Shown here in pieces: positions 28,467-38,017 of a stretch of DNA of 64,000 nucleotides. Source of the DNA: Streptomyces umbrinus (lineage in GTDB: Bacteria > Actinomycetota > Actinomycetes > Streptomycetales > Streptomycetaceae); contig NZ_JAUSZI010000002.1 of NCBI RefSeq assembly GCF_030817415.1, forward strand, positions 11,879,501 through 11,943,500, read 5' to 3'. Position 1 is the stretch's first letter, and the number at the start of each line of letters is the position of its first letter. Both the position numbers and the translations under genes were made by a program. A model generated the notes under the pieces. The model saw nothing but the letters and a program-made list of their open reading frames with translations. It ran no database searches and was not told where the DNA came from.

Positions 28467-29390
28467 TCAGCGGGTGTGGGGCAGTGCCTTGTCAGGGTGG
28501 GCGGCGTGGACGTAGCGGACGGCGGTTCCAGGATGGATGCCGAACAGGTGCACCAGATGTACCGGGTCGGCGGTCTGCCGGGCCTCGTCCAGTACGCGGT
28601 CGCTCCACATCTGGCGCGGGGTGATTCCGGTGCGGTCGAACGCGCGGCGCAGTGCGCAGTAACTGACCGGCGGAAGGGCGGGGTGGTGCGCCGAGTGCGT
28701 CGTCACCAGCAAACGCGGGTTGGGGGATGCGGGCCACTGGTCATGCCGTTCCTGGAGCCACTCGTCCAGGAGGCGGCGGGTCAGCGTGTCGAGGTAGACC
28801 GTGTGCGGCTGGCCGCGTAGGTGGACTGTGAGGGTCCCTCGGGCAAGGTCGAGGGCGGTCATGGGCAGTGGTTCGGGAAGCCGTACGGGGGTGGTGAGGG
28901 AGAGCCCGGCGAGTGGGTTGGTGAAGACGGTACGTTCCTGTTTGAGGGCGCGGAAGACACTGAGCAGGACATGGTGGACACCGCGGGCCTGGTGTCCCTG
29001 CCGGTCACCGAGGGCGGAGGTCACGTGCGCGGTGGTGATCTCCCGCAGGTCCAGTCCGTCCTGGCTCCAGAGAGTTAGGACGGGGAGAACGACGTGCAGG
29101 TCGCGACGGATGCGCGTGTAATCGGCGGGTGGGTGGGGTCGGCGCCCCTCTCCGCGGCGGACGGCGGCCCACGTCCGCATCTGGTCGGCCATGGCGCCGG
29201 GGAGTTGTTGGAGCTTGGCTTCGATGGCCTGGCGGTGCCAGGCGTCTGTGCGGGCGGTGTCCAGGCGGGCCAGTGAGGGGCTGGTGGGCGTCGTTCGGTC
29301 GTGGTCGGGTGTGAGCAGTCCGCGCTCGTGTAGGAAGAACACGACCCGATGCAGGGATACGTTCGGCTCCAACGTCGCGAGCGCGCGCAC
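28467..29390 (-). pseudogene. tyrosine-recombinase-like protein, N-terminus lost
   Basis: The frame resembles Streptomyces plasmid and ICE integrase-like proteins. A helical SAM-like core-binding part (YTRIRRDLHVVLPVLTLWSQDGLDLREIT) leads to LTVHLRGQPHTVYLDTLTRRLLDEWL and a C-terminal helical part (LHFGIHPGTAVRYV-like). The canonical Arg-His-Arg-Tyr set is not evident, so it may be a degenerate relative. The 5' end stops exactly where a TPR gene fragment on the other strand begins, near 29390, which indicates a recombination joint. Confidence 0.55.
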
Positions 29391-29392
29391 GT

Positions 29393-29743
29393 CCCGCTCG
29401 GCAAGAGACGCTGGACCGGTCCGAGCGGGCGCTCGGCGCTGAGCACCCGGACACCGGTCACGTACGGGAGGAGCTGATCAGGGCCTGCGAGTTGGCGGAG
29501 TACCGCGGCAAGCCGGACGACGTTCGGGCAGCGGCGCGGGCCCGGGAACGCGCACACGGTCCTGACGCCTTGGACACACTGGCGGCGCTGTGCAATCTGG
29601 CCCAGCTTCTCGCGTCGTCCCACAGGCGCAGGGGTGAGGCGGTGGACCTGCTTCGGGACACGCTCGAGCGGTGCGAGCGGGCGCTGCGCCCGGACGACCC
29701 GCTGACGGCCGAGGTACGGCGGCAGCTGGAGGAGCTGAACTGA
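29393..29743 (+). pseudogene. C-terminal fragment of a tetratricopeptide-repeat protein
   Basis: From 29393 the frame reads ETLDRSERALGAEHPDT, then ARERAHGPDALDTLAALCNLA and a third repeat (TLERCERALRPDDPLTAEV). These are TPR units of the NB-ARC/TPR type common in Streptomyces regulators. There is no natural start; the fragment abuts the integrase-like fragment. Its stop at 29743 is probably the original one. Confidence 0.7.
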
Positions 29744-30248
29744 CCCGGCGTGTTCTCCCCGCCGCTCGAAGCCGACGTATTGCTCGGTGGATCGCCATCC
29801 AGTACGAGCCCAGGAAGTGGCCCCCACACGTCGACCACCGAAACGGCGTACTTGAACCTGGCCGGCGCGCAGTCCAGCAGCGGACGCCGCCAGCACCCGC
29901 GTATGTAGCTCGTGATTTCCGTAGTAGTGGACCTCTGTCGTGCTGCCATCGGCCGCGCGTCGTGCGCTCACCCGTGCGGGCGGTGAACCACACCAGGGAT
30001 ATGGCCGTTGACGTCGTGGTCACAGCACGGAGAGACATGGGCGGCGAGTTCGCTGGCCAGGGGCAGCGCCTGTTCGGCCCTGCTGCCCGTGCCAGAGGCG
30101 ATGTGCCGCAGATCCCGAGGCCGTGGGACAAAATCCGCTACGCAGTCCCGGACCGCAGCCCGCCGCCTGGCCCCTGTGCGCTGACGTTCCAGCCTGGCGA
30201 CACCGGTACCGGGCCTGCTGGTTGTGCGGTGGGTGCTCCGGCGGCTGC
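29744..30248. other. no convincing gene
   Basis: Minus-strand pieces such as RFKYAVSVVDVWG look like scraps of coding sequence, but no frame is continuous, and no family is recognised. Confidence 0.4.
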
Positions 30249-30872
30249 TCAGCTGGCTGCTGCCTCCGACTGAGGCTGGGGCTCAGCGGACTGCGGGGCG
30301 GTGGCGGTGGTGTAGAAGACGGATGAGCCCTGCTTGGTGCGGTGGGCGTGGCTTTTGGCGACCAGCCCTTCGACCGTGGTGCGCACGACGGTGGTTTTGA
30401 TGGTGCGGTCGGGGTGGGCCTGGGTGAGTGCGGAGGAGATCTCGGCGGCCGACCGCGGCTCGTTCTGCTGCTTGAGGTGGTTGCGGATCAGATCGACGAG
30501 GGATGGCTTGCCGGCTGCCTTGGACGCCTTTGCGGACGAGGCCTTAGCGGCGGGCTTCTTGGGTGCCGCCTTGCCTGCATCAGCGGTGGCGGTCTTTTTC
30601 GGCCTGCTGCGCTTGGGCTCGGCGGCAGTTTGGCGGGGCACGGACGCAACGGCCTTGGTGGCCGCCTCGCTGGCGGGGCTCGCCCCGCCGAGTGCCTGCT
30701 GCATGTTCACCAACACGGTGTGGTCATGCTGCAGAGTGCGCAGCTGCTCCTGCAGGGCCTCCACTTCCGCCCCGATGCGTTCCTGCTCCTTGGTGTTGAG
30801 CTCCAGATCACCTGTGATCTGGGTGATGTACTGCGACGTCAATTCGGTACTGCTGGCCTGGCTTTGAGACAT
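30249..30872 (-). CDS. coiled-coil and winged-helix DNA-binding protein
   Basis: The 207-residue product begins with a coiled coil (residues ~20-55, LELNTKEQERIGAEVEALQE). A long Lys/Ala/Pro linker follows (KKTATADAGKAAPKKPAAK), like histone tails, and it ends with a winged-helix domain (LVDLIRNHLKQQNEPRSAAEISSAL ... VVRTTVEGLVAKSHAHR). It is probably a sequence- or structure-specific DNA binder. The Met at 30872 begins the homologous part, though an upstream frame is open. It belongs to the mobile-looking block that continues to 35.6 kb. Confidence 0.8.
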   Translation of the reverse strand: MSQSQASSTELTSQYITQITGDLELNTKEQERIGAEVEALQEQLRTLQHDHTVLVNMQQALGGASPASEAATKAVASVPRQTAAEPKRSRPKKTATADAGKAAPKKPAAKASSAKASKAAGKPSLVDLIRNHLKQQNEPRSAAEISSALTQAHPDRTIKTTVVRTTVEGLVAKSHAHRTKQGSSVFYTTATAPQSAEPQPQSEAAAS

Positions 30873-31124
30873 GACATGGGCCTTTCTGCAGTGCGCGAGC
30901 ACGGTGGTGAAGAGTAGGAACCGTGTGTGCCAGGGGATGGAGGTATTCCGTCTGTGGTGACCGGATGGCCCGCAGGACACCACTGCGGCAGCCTGCCGGA
31001 ATTTAGAGATAGTACGCGCGAGCGGAACCAGATGTTCCTGCTGAGTGACACATCACTCTCCCGTGAAAGCAAGACAGTCAGCGGATACGGGGTGCGCCAC
31101 ACCCAGAAATTGGCAGTCGTGCCG

Positions 31125-32153
31125 TCATCGTTGAACCGCCGCCCGGCCCACCTCGACTTGAGGTGACAGGCGCCAGGAGATCTCCTCGTGGCTGATGTGC
31201 CGCCAGCCGGTCAGGAGGCGGGAGCGGACGAGTTGGTCGAGGAGGTCCTCCAGCTGTTGCGGGGACTGGCCGCACAGGCGGGTGAGCACGTCGAGTTCCG
31301 CGCTTCCGGTGCTGTCGCAGGTGTGGGCGGCGAGTGTCAGGGCGGTGAGCTGCACCGAGGGGGCCATCCCGCGCGGCGCGGCCAGGGGAGTGGGGTGCAG
31401 AGCCCAGTGGGCCGCGCGAGCACGGGCGCTGCGGCCGGAGGCCTGACTCTGCATGGCCGCATCGAGCAGACGGGTTTCCATGGGGGAGTGTGGCCGAGCG
31501 GGGCAGATCAGCCATCCGGCGTGTTCGAGTTCACTCCACAGTTCGGTACGGCCCCGCAGCCGCATGCCGCGCAGGAAGCCGTTGGGGAGCCGGACATGCC
31601 CCTGATGGTCGGCGCGCAGCGCGCACTGCAGGGCCAGCAGGCGGGCGGCGGGGGAGGAGTATCGGGGCAGGGCCACCGCAAGGTAGGTGAGCATTTCCCG
31701 TACGCACAGCCGCTCGCCCGGCCCGTGAAGGGGATTGCTGCGCCGGGCTGTCCGACTCGTCGCCACTGCGGGCGCCGGACCGGGCAACGTGTCGGGTACG
31801 ACGGCGGTGTAACTGGTGGCGGCCGCGCAGGCGGCACAGGCATCCGCAAGGCGCCACATCCGTCCGCTGCGGTCACAGGTCGCCGCCAGCAGCACCGGGC
31901 CGGCGCAGCCGCGGCGGCGCGGGTGCCATGAGCAGCCCCGCGCCCGGCACTGGCAAGTCCGCAGATGCCCCGGCAGCGCGTCGTGTTGGGCATGGCGGGC
32001 CAGATGGGTCAGCGCGGCCGACCGTGCGGAGGAGGCCGGCGGCCGGTAGCCGTGAAGCGTGCAGTGAGGGCAGCTCAACAGCGGTCCTCCCGGCTGCGAG
32101 TGCAGCCGTACGGTCCAGATGCGCGGCATCGTGTCATGCGTGGAGAGCCTCAT
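31125..32153 (-). CDS. zinc-ribbon helix-turn-helix protein of plasmid/ICE type
   Basis: The 342-residue product starts MRLSTHDTMPRIWTV. It has several Cys pairs (CPHC near residue 30, CQCRARGCSWHPRRRGC, then DACAACAAA), which suggest two zinc-binding modules, and a C-terminal helical domain with a possible winged helix (LDQLVRSRLLTGWRHIS). I recognise the layout from Streptomyces mobile elements, but it has no assigned function. It is divergent from the XRE gene at 32332, with the palindrome at 32281 between them. Confidence 0.72.
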   Translation of the reverse strand: MRLSTHDTMPRIWTVRLHSQPGGPLLSCPHCTLHGYRPPASSARSAALTHLARHAQHDALPGHLRTCQCRARGCSWHPRRRGCAGPVLLAATCDRSGRMWRLADACAACAAATSYTAVVPDTLPGPAPAVATSRTARRSNPLHGPGERLCVREMLTYLAVALPRYSSPAARLLALQCALRADHQGHVRLPNGFLRGMRLRGRTELWSELEHAGWLICPARPHSPMETRLLDAAMQSQASGRSARARAAHWALHPTPLAAPRGMAPSVQLTALTLAAHTCDSTGSAELDVLTRLCGQSPQQLEDLLDQLVRSRLLTGWRHISHEEISWRLSPQVEVGRAAVQR

Positions 32154-32280
32154 CCGGCTCGTCGTCCTCCGATCTGGTCCGTGCCGCTGAGCTTCCGTGT
32201 CCCAGACGTCTGGAAACGGGAGCCAGGCACGCTGCGGTGCTGATCCTGCACCACGAATGTCACCCCTTCCCTAACAAATA

Positions 32281-32296
32281 GTGCAGAGGTCTGCAC
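32281..32296. promoter_or_regulatory. GTGCAGA-GG-TCTGCAC palindrome, likely operator
   Basis: A 7-base perfect inverted repeat lies between two divergent genes, and a second half-site, GGTCTGCAC, is repeated 21 bases downstream. It sits 36 bases before the XRE start and could be the autoregulatory site of that protein. Confidence 0.6.
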
Positions 32297-32331
32297 TGAC
32301 GGGGCAGGGGTCTGCACCGTCGGATGGTGGG

Positions 32332-32595
32332 GTGACGATCTTGCCGCCCGACCCCGACCTCACCGCGCTGCGCGTGACGCTCCCACGGTTGCGGGGCGAA
32401 CGCGGCTGGACCTTCGATGAACTCGCCGACCGCAGCGGCCTGGCCCGGCGCACCCTCATCGACCTCGAACACGGACGTACCACCGGCAGCATCACCACCT
32501 GGCACGCCCTCGCCCACACCTTCGATGTCCCCATCGAGCACCTGCTGAGCCCGCTCTGCGACAACCACACCCCGCCCGGATCCACGGGCTCCTGA
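32332..32595 (+). CDS. small XRE-family helix-turn-helix regulator
   Basis: The 87-residue product is one HTH_3 domain: LRVTLPRLRGERGWTFDELADRSGLARRTLIDLEHG, then HALAHTFDVPIEHL. GTG 32332 is the likely start because an earlier in-frame start would include the palindrome. It probably controls the divergent zinc-ribbon gene and the downstream helicase block. Confidence 0.82.
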   Translation: MTILPPDPDLTALRVTLPRLRGERGWTFDELADRSGLARRTLIDLEHGRTTGSITTWHALAHTFDVPIEHLLSPLCDNHTPPGSTGS

Positions 32596-32763
32596 CCCGG
32601 CCGCACCCGCCCTGGCGGGCCACATGAATCACCCGAACCGGCGAGCAGAGGCAGAACGCACGCTCGCCTGCGCGGACTTGCGTTCGACGCCGCTGGGCTG
32701 TCCGTGGGACACGGCCCTCGTCGCCCCCACCACCATGGCGTGGCACCTGGCACGGTCCGGGCC

Positions 32764-33621
32764 ATGTGCCCCAACACCGCCTCCACCAGCCGCCACCGGG
32801 ACGGCAGCCCCCGCACCATGCACCCGCGCCGCCCGCTGCGCGTGGCCGCCGCCAGCCCCAGCCGCCTGTTGCGCGCCGGCCAGAGCAGTAGCTGCCGTCA
32901 GTGCGGTCACCGCATCGACCTCTACCAGCGAACCGACCAGCGGCCCATCGCCCTGCACCCTGCCGAACTGGCCACCACTGACGTACCGGCCTCCTGCCGC
33001 TGGCACCTGAGCAGCGGCATCGCCCACCCGCACGGCGACGGCAGCCCCTGGTGCCGTATCCCGCACGCCGTGCTCTGCCCCGGCCGCACCGCAACCATCC
33101 GGATGAGCCCGCACATCGAGGCCATGCGCCGCCAACTCGCCGTCCGTACCCGCCGCCTCATCGACACCGGCGCCATCACCCAGGCCCCGCCCACCCCCTG
33201 CGAGACCCCCGCCGACAGCGGCTGTCCGGACCGGGCTGTCGTACAGCTCCTGCTCGGCCGCTACCTCGCCGAGGGCCCCATCGACGGCATCCGCTGCGTC
33301 GCCCAGACACGCCAGCGCCGCCGCTGCCCCCACCCCGTCCTCGACCCCCGCACCCCGGCCGGCATCTGGACGCTCCTGCCCGTCGGCCCGCAGCACGGCC
33401 AACTCGCCCTGCCTGATGCCCTGATGGCCGTCTACGACCTCAGCCGCCTGCCCTACACCGAGCAGCTGCGCTGGCGCACCCAGCGCTGCCCCGCCCACGC
33501 TGCCACCCCCGGAGCCGCCGACCTCACCTTGGCCGGATGGCAGGTCTTCGACCCCCTGCTACACGCGGCGCACCTCCACACCCGCCTCCCACACCCCCCA
33601 AGCCGCCGCAGGGAGGCGTGA
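32764..33621 (+). CDS. DUF6083-containing hypothetical protein
   Basis: The central region has the DUF6083 pattern CRQCGHRIDLYQRTDQRP, LHPAEL, SCRWHLSSGIAHPHGDG and WCRIPHAVLCP, with Cys/His spacing that suggests zinc binding. The second half is specific to this protein (RCVAQTRQRRRCPHPV). The start is uncertain: ATG 32764 is used because codons before it look non-coding. Its stop lies two bases before the next ATG, so translation is coupled. Confidence 0.72.
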   Translation: MCPNTASTSRHRDGSPRTMHPRRPLRVAAASPSRLLRAGQSSSCRQCGHRIDLYQRTDQRPIALHPAELATTDVPASCRWHLSSGIAHPHGDGSPWCRIPHAVLCPGRTATIRMSPHIEAMRRQLAVRTRRLIDTGAITQAPPTPCETPADSGCPDRAVVQLLLGRYLAEGPIDGIRCVAQTRQRRRCPHPVLDPRTPAGIWTLLPVGPQHGQLALPDALMAVYDLSRLPYTEQLRWRTQRCPAHAATPGAADLTLAGWQVFDPLLHAAHLHTRLPHPPSRRREA

Positions 33622-33623
33622 CG

Positions 33624-34100
33624 ATGCCGCACCACGCCCTGGAAATCACCCTGACCCGGCCCCTCGCCCCCGCCGAACTCCGCCACGCCACCCGCGTGAT
33701 GCCGCTCGCGGCAAACCACGACACCACCCGCCTCATGGCCCTCTTGCCCGCCAAAACCCCCGGCAGGTCCGCGCACCGCCTGCGCCGGCTCCTCGACACA
33801 CAGCTGCCCATCGACGTGATCACCACCCACTACCCGGACAAGAGCGGGCAGGTCCTGCTCAACATCGCCCTCCCGCCCGCCACCCGCATCGCCCTGAAGG
33901 CCGCCGCCGACCGCGCCGGCCACAGCCCCGAGCGTTTCGTACAGCTGGCCCTGCACCGTGCCCTGGCCCAGCACGCCAGCGACGAGGCCGACCGCCTCGA
34001 CCAGGAGGTGAGGCACCTCCTCGCCCACACCACCGCCGCGCACCTCCTGGCGGCCGTCGGACGCGCTCTCACCCAGACCACGGGAGTACCTCAGCCGTGA
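33624..34100 (+). CDS. small protein with a ribbon-helix-helix-like end
   Basis: The 158-residue product starts at ATG 33624 behind GGGAGG. An N-terminal part of unknown fold is followed by VLLNIALPPATRIALKAAADRAGHSPERFVQLALHRAL, a strand and two helices as in ribbon-helix-helix DNA binders. The stop overlaps the helicase start (GTGA), so the two are co-translated. Confidence 0.7.
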   Translation: MPHHALEITLTRPLAPAELRHATRVMPLAANHDTTRLMALLPAKTPGRSAHRLRRLLDTQLPIDVITTHYPDKSGQVLLNIALPPATRIALKAAADRAGHSPERFVQLALHRALAQHASDEADRLDQEVRHLLAHTTAAHLLAAVGRALTQTTGVPQP

Positions 34101-35632
34101 ACCCGACCGACGAACAGACCGCCGCGGCCGAGGCCTTCCACTCCGGCGGCCACCTGGCGCTGCAGGCCGGAGCGGGCACCGGCAAGACCACCACCCTGGA
34201 GCTCCTCGCCCGCACCACCAAGCGCCGCGGCCGCTACCTCGCCTACAACCGGGCCATCGCCCAGGACGCCCGCGCCCGCTTCCCCTCCACCGTCACCTGC
34301 AAGACCGCCCACGCCCTGGCCTACGCAGCCACCGGCCACCGCTACATCCAACGTCTGAACGCTCCCCGCCGCCCCGCTTGGCAGACCGGACAGGCCCTCG
34401 GCATCACCAAAGGGATCCGCGTCGGCGAACGCGACCTGTCCCCGAAGGCACTCTCGTATGCCACCCTGCGCACTGTGGCCCGCTTCTGCCACACCGCCGA
34501 CCCTGCCCTCACCCGTCACCACGTCCCGCACCTGCGCGGCCTCGAAGACCGCGACCTGCACGCCGAACTCGCCGCACACATCGTCCCGTTCGCCCGCAAG
34601 GCCTGGGCCGACCTTCAACACCCCGACGACGGCGCCGTTCGTTTCGACCACGACCACTACCTGAAGATCTGGGCCCTCACCCAGCCGAAGATCGGTACCG
34701 ACTTCCTCCTGCTGGACGAGGCCCAGGACACGAACCCGGTCGTGGAGCAGATCTTCCTCAGCCAGCGCAGCCATGCCCAGTTGGTGATGGTCGGCGACTC
34801 CGCTCAGGCGATCTACCAGTGGCGCGGGGCCAAAGACGTCATGACCGGGTTCGACGGCATCCAGCTCGCCCTGTCGCAGTCGTTCCGCTTCGGTCCTCGG
34901 CTCGCCGATGAGGCCAACCGCTGGCTGGCCATCGCAGATGCCCCGATCCGCCTCACCGGCACCACCACGGTTCCCACCGAACTCGGCCCCGTCACCCGGC
35001 CCGACGCGATGCTGTGCCGCACCAACGTCGGCGCCATGATCCAGGTCATGGACCTGATGGCCGACGGTTACCGGGTAGCCCTGGCCGGGGGAGGGGACAG
35101 CCTGCGCGCTCTGGCCCTGGCGGCCCGTGACCTCAAGGAAGGCCGCCGCACCACTCATCCCGAACTGCTCTTGTTCCCTTCTTGGGGTGAACTGCAGGAC
35201 TACGCTGCCCACGATCCGGCCGGACGGGATCTGCTGCCGCTGGTCGACCTTGTCGACACCCATGGCCCTGGCGCCATTCTCGCCGCTGTTGCGCAACTCG
35301 CCCTCGAGGCGCAGGCCGAGGTGACCGTCTCCACCGCTCACAAGGCCAAAGGGCGTGAATGGGCCTGCGTGAAAGTCGCTGACGACTTCACCCCGCCCAA
35401 AGACAGCGATCAGCGTGACGACGCGGGCCGTGCTCTGCCCGGCCCGATCGACGACGCCGAGGCCCGTCTCGCCTACGTCGCGGTCACGCGCACTCGCCGT
35501 CGTCTCGACATGGGTGGCTTGTCCTGGATTGACGAGCATCCTGATGGATGCCCTTTGCCGGTTCCGCACAACGAGCTGCGGAAGCCGACGGGTTCAGAGG
35601 GCGGAGTACTTCCCGTGGGCGTCGGTTTGTAG
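34097..35632 (+). CDS. UvrD/Rep-type superfamily 1 helicase
   Basis: The 511-residue product has the SF1A motifs in order: Walker A in LQAGAGTGKTTTLE, Walker B in FLLLDEAQDTNP, motif III-like MVGDSAQAIYQWRGA, motif IV LSQSFRFG, motif V STAHKAKGREW and motif VI LAYVAVTRTRRRLD. The 2A and 2B domains are short, giving a compact helicase of a type often carried by phages and mobile elements. GTG 34097 overlaps the previous stop. It is probably involved in replication or repair of the element. Confidence 0.92.
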   Translation: MNPTDEQTAAAEAFHSGGHLALQAGAGTGKTTTLELLARTTKRRGRYLAYNRAIAQDARARFPSTVTCKTAHALAYAATGHRYIQRLNAPRRPAWQTGQALGITKGIRVGERDLSPKALSYATLRTVARFCHTADPALTRHHVPHLRGLEDRDLHAELAAHIVPFARKAWADLQHPDDGAVRFDHDHYLKIWALTQPKIGTDFLLLDEAQDTNPVVEQIFLSQRSHAQLVMVGDSAQAIYQWRGAKDVMTGFDGIQLALSQSFRFGPRLADEANRWLAIADAPIRLTGTTTVPTELGPVTRPDAMLCRTNVGAMIQVMDLMADGYRVALAGGGDSLRALALAARDLKEGRRTTHPELLLFPSWGELQDYAAHDPAGRDLLPLVDLVDTHGPGAILAAVAQLALEAQAEVTVSTAHKAKGREWACVKVADDFTPPKDSDQRDDAGRALPGPIDDAEARLAYVAVTRTRRRLDMGGLSWIDEHPDGCPLPVPHNELRKPTGSEGGVLPVGVGL

Positions 35633-35883
35633 TCGACTGCCGGCGGCGGATGCGATGTCAGAAGTGTTCCTGCATCCGGAAAGGGCCGGACCAGAAGAGT
35701 GTGGCTGCTGACCCGGCGCTCCAGAATTGGAGATGCTCATGGTGACGCCGATGGCCGGTATTCGTTGCTGTTGTCGCTGTCGTTTGCTGTCCAAAAGTGA
35801 TCGTTGACGGAGTGATCATGCCGTGATTGCCTGATCCGTCGAGACGGACGCAGGCGCGTCCGTACGACGACCTGGGGGAAATT

Positions 35884-37275
35884 TTGCGCACCAGAACGAG
35901 AAGATCTCTGGCAGTGGTCGCAGCGTCAGTCCTCGCGTTACTTGTGCCCATCACGGCCAGTGCCGATACAACGTCTTCGGCTCGACCGGTATCCGCAACG
36001 GCGGATGACGGACGGACCGGCACCGGATTGGCCGCTCAGAAGGTAGGCGATCAGCCATCGGATTTCCAAGCTCTCCCTGCAACAGGGCAGGCTTCACCGA
36101 AGTCCAACTGTGCTGAGACAAAGCGCAACTTGAAGGCTCTCAGGGAGTCCGGCCAGAAGCGGGCCGTTTGCTTCGAATGGCAGACCCCGCAGGAGCTTGC
36201 AAAGACACAGGGTTCGTCAGCCTCGTCTGCGGCGAGCGTGGTGTGGTGTGGAGAGAAGGCAGAGAATCAGGTCTATGTGACACGTGATTCCATTTGCTCG
36301 CGGCGTGGCGTTGTCATTGTCCTGATGGACACGGTCACAGGCATGATCTTCGGCAAGGCCTACGGCACCCTTGAGTAGGAGATCGACACCCAGAACTCGA
36401 ACCCCGAGTTCTTCGAGTACATGAAGTTCGACCTCACATCGGCTGACATCACGTCGAGTGTGATGACAGTGAAGGTGGACGCGGTCTGCTCGCTCAACGC
36501 CAGCTGTAAGCAGAACGCAGACCCGTGGAACGCTCCTCGACCGATCACGGTCGGTGGGTCCATCGACGGCGGCATCACCCGCCTGTGGACCGAGAACGCG
36601 GGGAACAAGTCCTTCCTCATCAGCTATGCGCTGACCGTCAACATCGGAGGGACGTACGGTACGGCCAGGTGGGGAGACGCCGGGGAGCCGAGCGCCGGCC
36701 AGTACATGGTGCGCTGCGACAAGGAGATCAACGGTTCCACCAAGGGCTGCATCGTGCCGGCGTTCACCCCCACCTTCGTGGTGGACCAGAAGTACAGCCA
36801 GGCCCGTCAGTTCATCGGCATGGTCCAGGCGAGCATGGCCACTCACCCGGGCTGGGAGGGCCGCGGGCAGCCTCTGCACCGCGAGTCGGACGAGAGCGTC
36901 GTGAGCAAGAACCGCGCCGTCGTCTGCGACAGCACGTTCAAGCCCCACACGAGTACCCCGCCGCCAGTTCAGTGCGACGAGTTCCCGTTCGCCAGGACGA
37001 AGGAGAGCGGCAGACAGCTGGGGGTCACCTCTGGAGCGTCCTGCCAGCAGTACATGGTCACCTCCCAGACCATCGAGGGCAAGCAGTACCTGTCCCTCAC
37101 CTGGCCCGGACTCAACCAGGGCAAGATGCCTGCCGCAGACGCAAAGTGCGCCCGCGCCAGCATGCCGAAGAACCAGAATGAGGGCGTGGGCGGCGACCTC
37201 GGCAGGAGGACAGTGGAGTGGCGTCTCCTTGAGGGCGACGCCTACTGGGTGGACGCCGGCCAGCCGGTAAATTAA
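35884..37275 (+). pseudogene. secreted NucA/NucB-family DNase, interrupted by an in-frame TAG
   Basis: The TTG start at 35884 after GGGGGA opens a signal peptide (RTRTRRSLAVVAASVLALLV ... ASA). The frame is continuous to 37275 except for TAG at 36376-36378, between AYGTLE and EIDTQNSNPEFFEY; the coding pattern is equal on both sides. The C-terminal 100 residues carry the NucA/NucB DNase core with QCDEFPFART, and EGVGGDLGR near the end. The enzyme would degrade DNA outside the cell. A single base change (for example TAC or TAT to TAG) would explain the stop. A DUF6461 gene follows. Confidence 0.75.
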
Positions 37276-37287
37276 TACCCGCGCGGA

Positions 37288-37322
37288 ATACGCGGTCCGG
37301 ACGCTGTTCAGCGGTCCGGGCC
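37288..37322 (+). terminator. GC-rich hairpin between nuclease and DUF6461 gene
   Basis: CGCGGTCCGGACGCTG and the following AGCGGTCCGGGCCGCG pair almost fully around a 3-base loop. No T-run follows, as is common in Streptomyces terminators. It could separate the expression of the two genes. Confidence 0.55.
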
Positions 37323-37356
37323 GCGCAGTGGTTGGTTAATAAAACGAGGTAGCACC

Positions 37357-37992
37357 GTGAGCACCAGCATCTTTCCGAACTCGCAACTCTACCGAACCGG
37401 GTACTGCGCCCTCTTCGTGAGAGGGGTTTCCCCCACCGAGCTTCTGACCAGGGTGTCAGGAGGAGAGATTCAGCCGGTCCTCGTGACCCGCCTCGAAGCA
37501 GATGCCGTCAAAGCGCTCGGGGAAGACATTGACGAAGACGACGTCCCCGAGCTGAACGTGGATGAGTTGCACAGCAGCGGCATGCTCGACAACAGTGGTC
37601 CGCTGCTGCGTGCCGGAACCCACAACAACTGGTCCTTCGTTATCGAGTCCGAAGGACCCTACCTTGCGAGTGACGAAATCCTCGCCGCCGCTTCCCGTGA
37701 CACGGTCGCCCTGTCTGCAAGACTGAGCGAGACAGGATCCACATGGATCTCGTACGCGGAGAACAGCGAGATCCTCTCCTCCTTCGACCCGCTCTTCCCC
37801 CAGCACGACTACGGAAAGCGCCCCGCAACCCTCGAGGAACTCACCGGATTCCGAGAGGCCATCGACAGCGGGGACCGCTCAGAAGCGTACGAAAACGCAG
37901 TTCGGAAGATTCAACAGGAACTACAGTGCGCCGTTCCCCAAGAAGCGGATGCCGGGCGCCTACTTGCTGTCCGTATTGCCGGAGGGTATTGA
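37357..37992 (+). CDS. DUF6461 protein, candidate nuclease-immunity partner
   Basis: The GTG start at 37357 follows GAGG. The 211-residue acidic product shows the DUF6461 pattern: GYCALFVRGVSPTELLTRV, NNWSFVIESEGPYLASDEIL, then SFDPLFPQ. The family has no assigned activity. It stands directly behind a secreted NucA/NucB nuclease, an arrangement that resembles toxin and immunity genes. That role is an inference, weakened because such proteins also occur without nucleases. Confidence 0.82.
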   Translation: MSTSIFPNSQLYRTGYCALFVRGVSPTELLTRVSGGEIQPVLVTRLEADAVKALGEDIDEDDVPELNVDELHSSGMLDNSGPLLRAGTHNNWSFVIESEGPYLASDEILAAASRDTVALSARLSETGSTWISYAENSEILSSFDPLFPQHDYGKRPATLEELTGFREAIDSGDRSEAYENAVRKIQQELQCAVPQEADAGRLLAVRIAGGY

Positions 37993-38017
37993 CGGCCCGA
38001 CGTGGCGACTGTGATCA

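Noticed and set aside
34091..35569. 492-codon minus frame
   Set aside because: It is antisense to the SF1 helicase with all helicase motifs; composition is typical of a GC-rich shadow.
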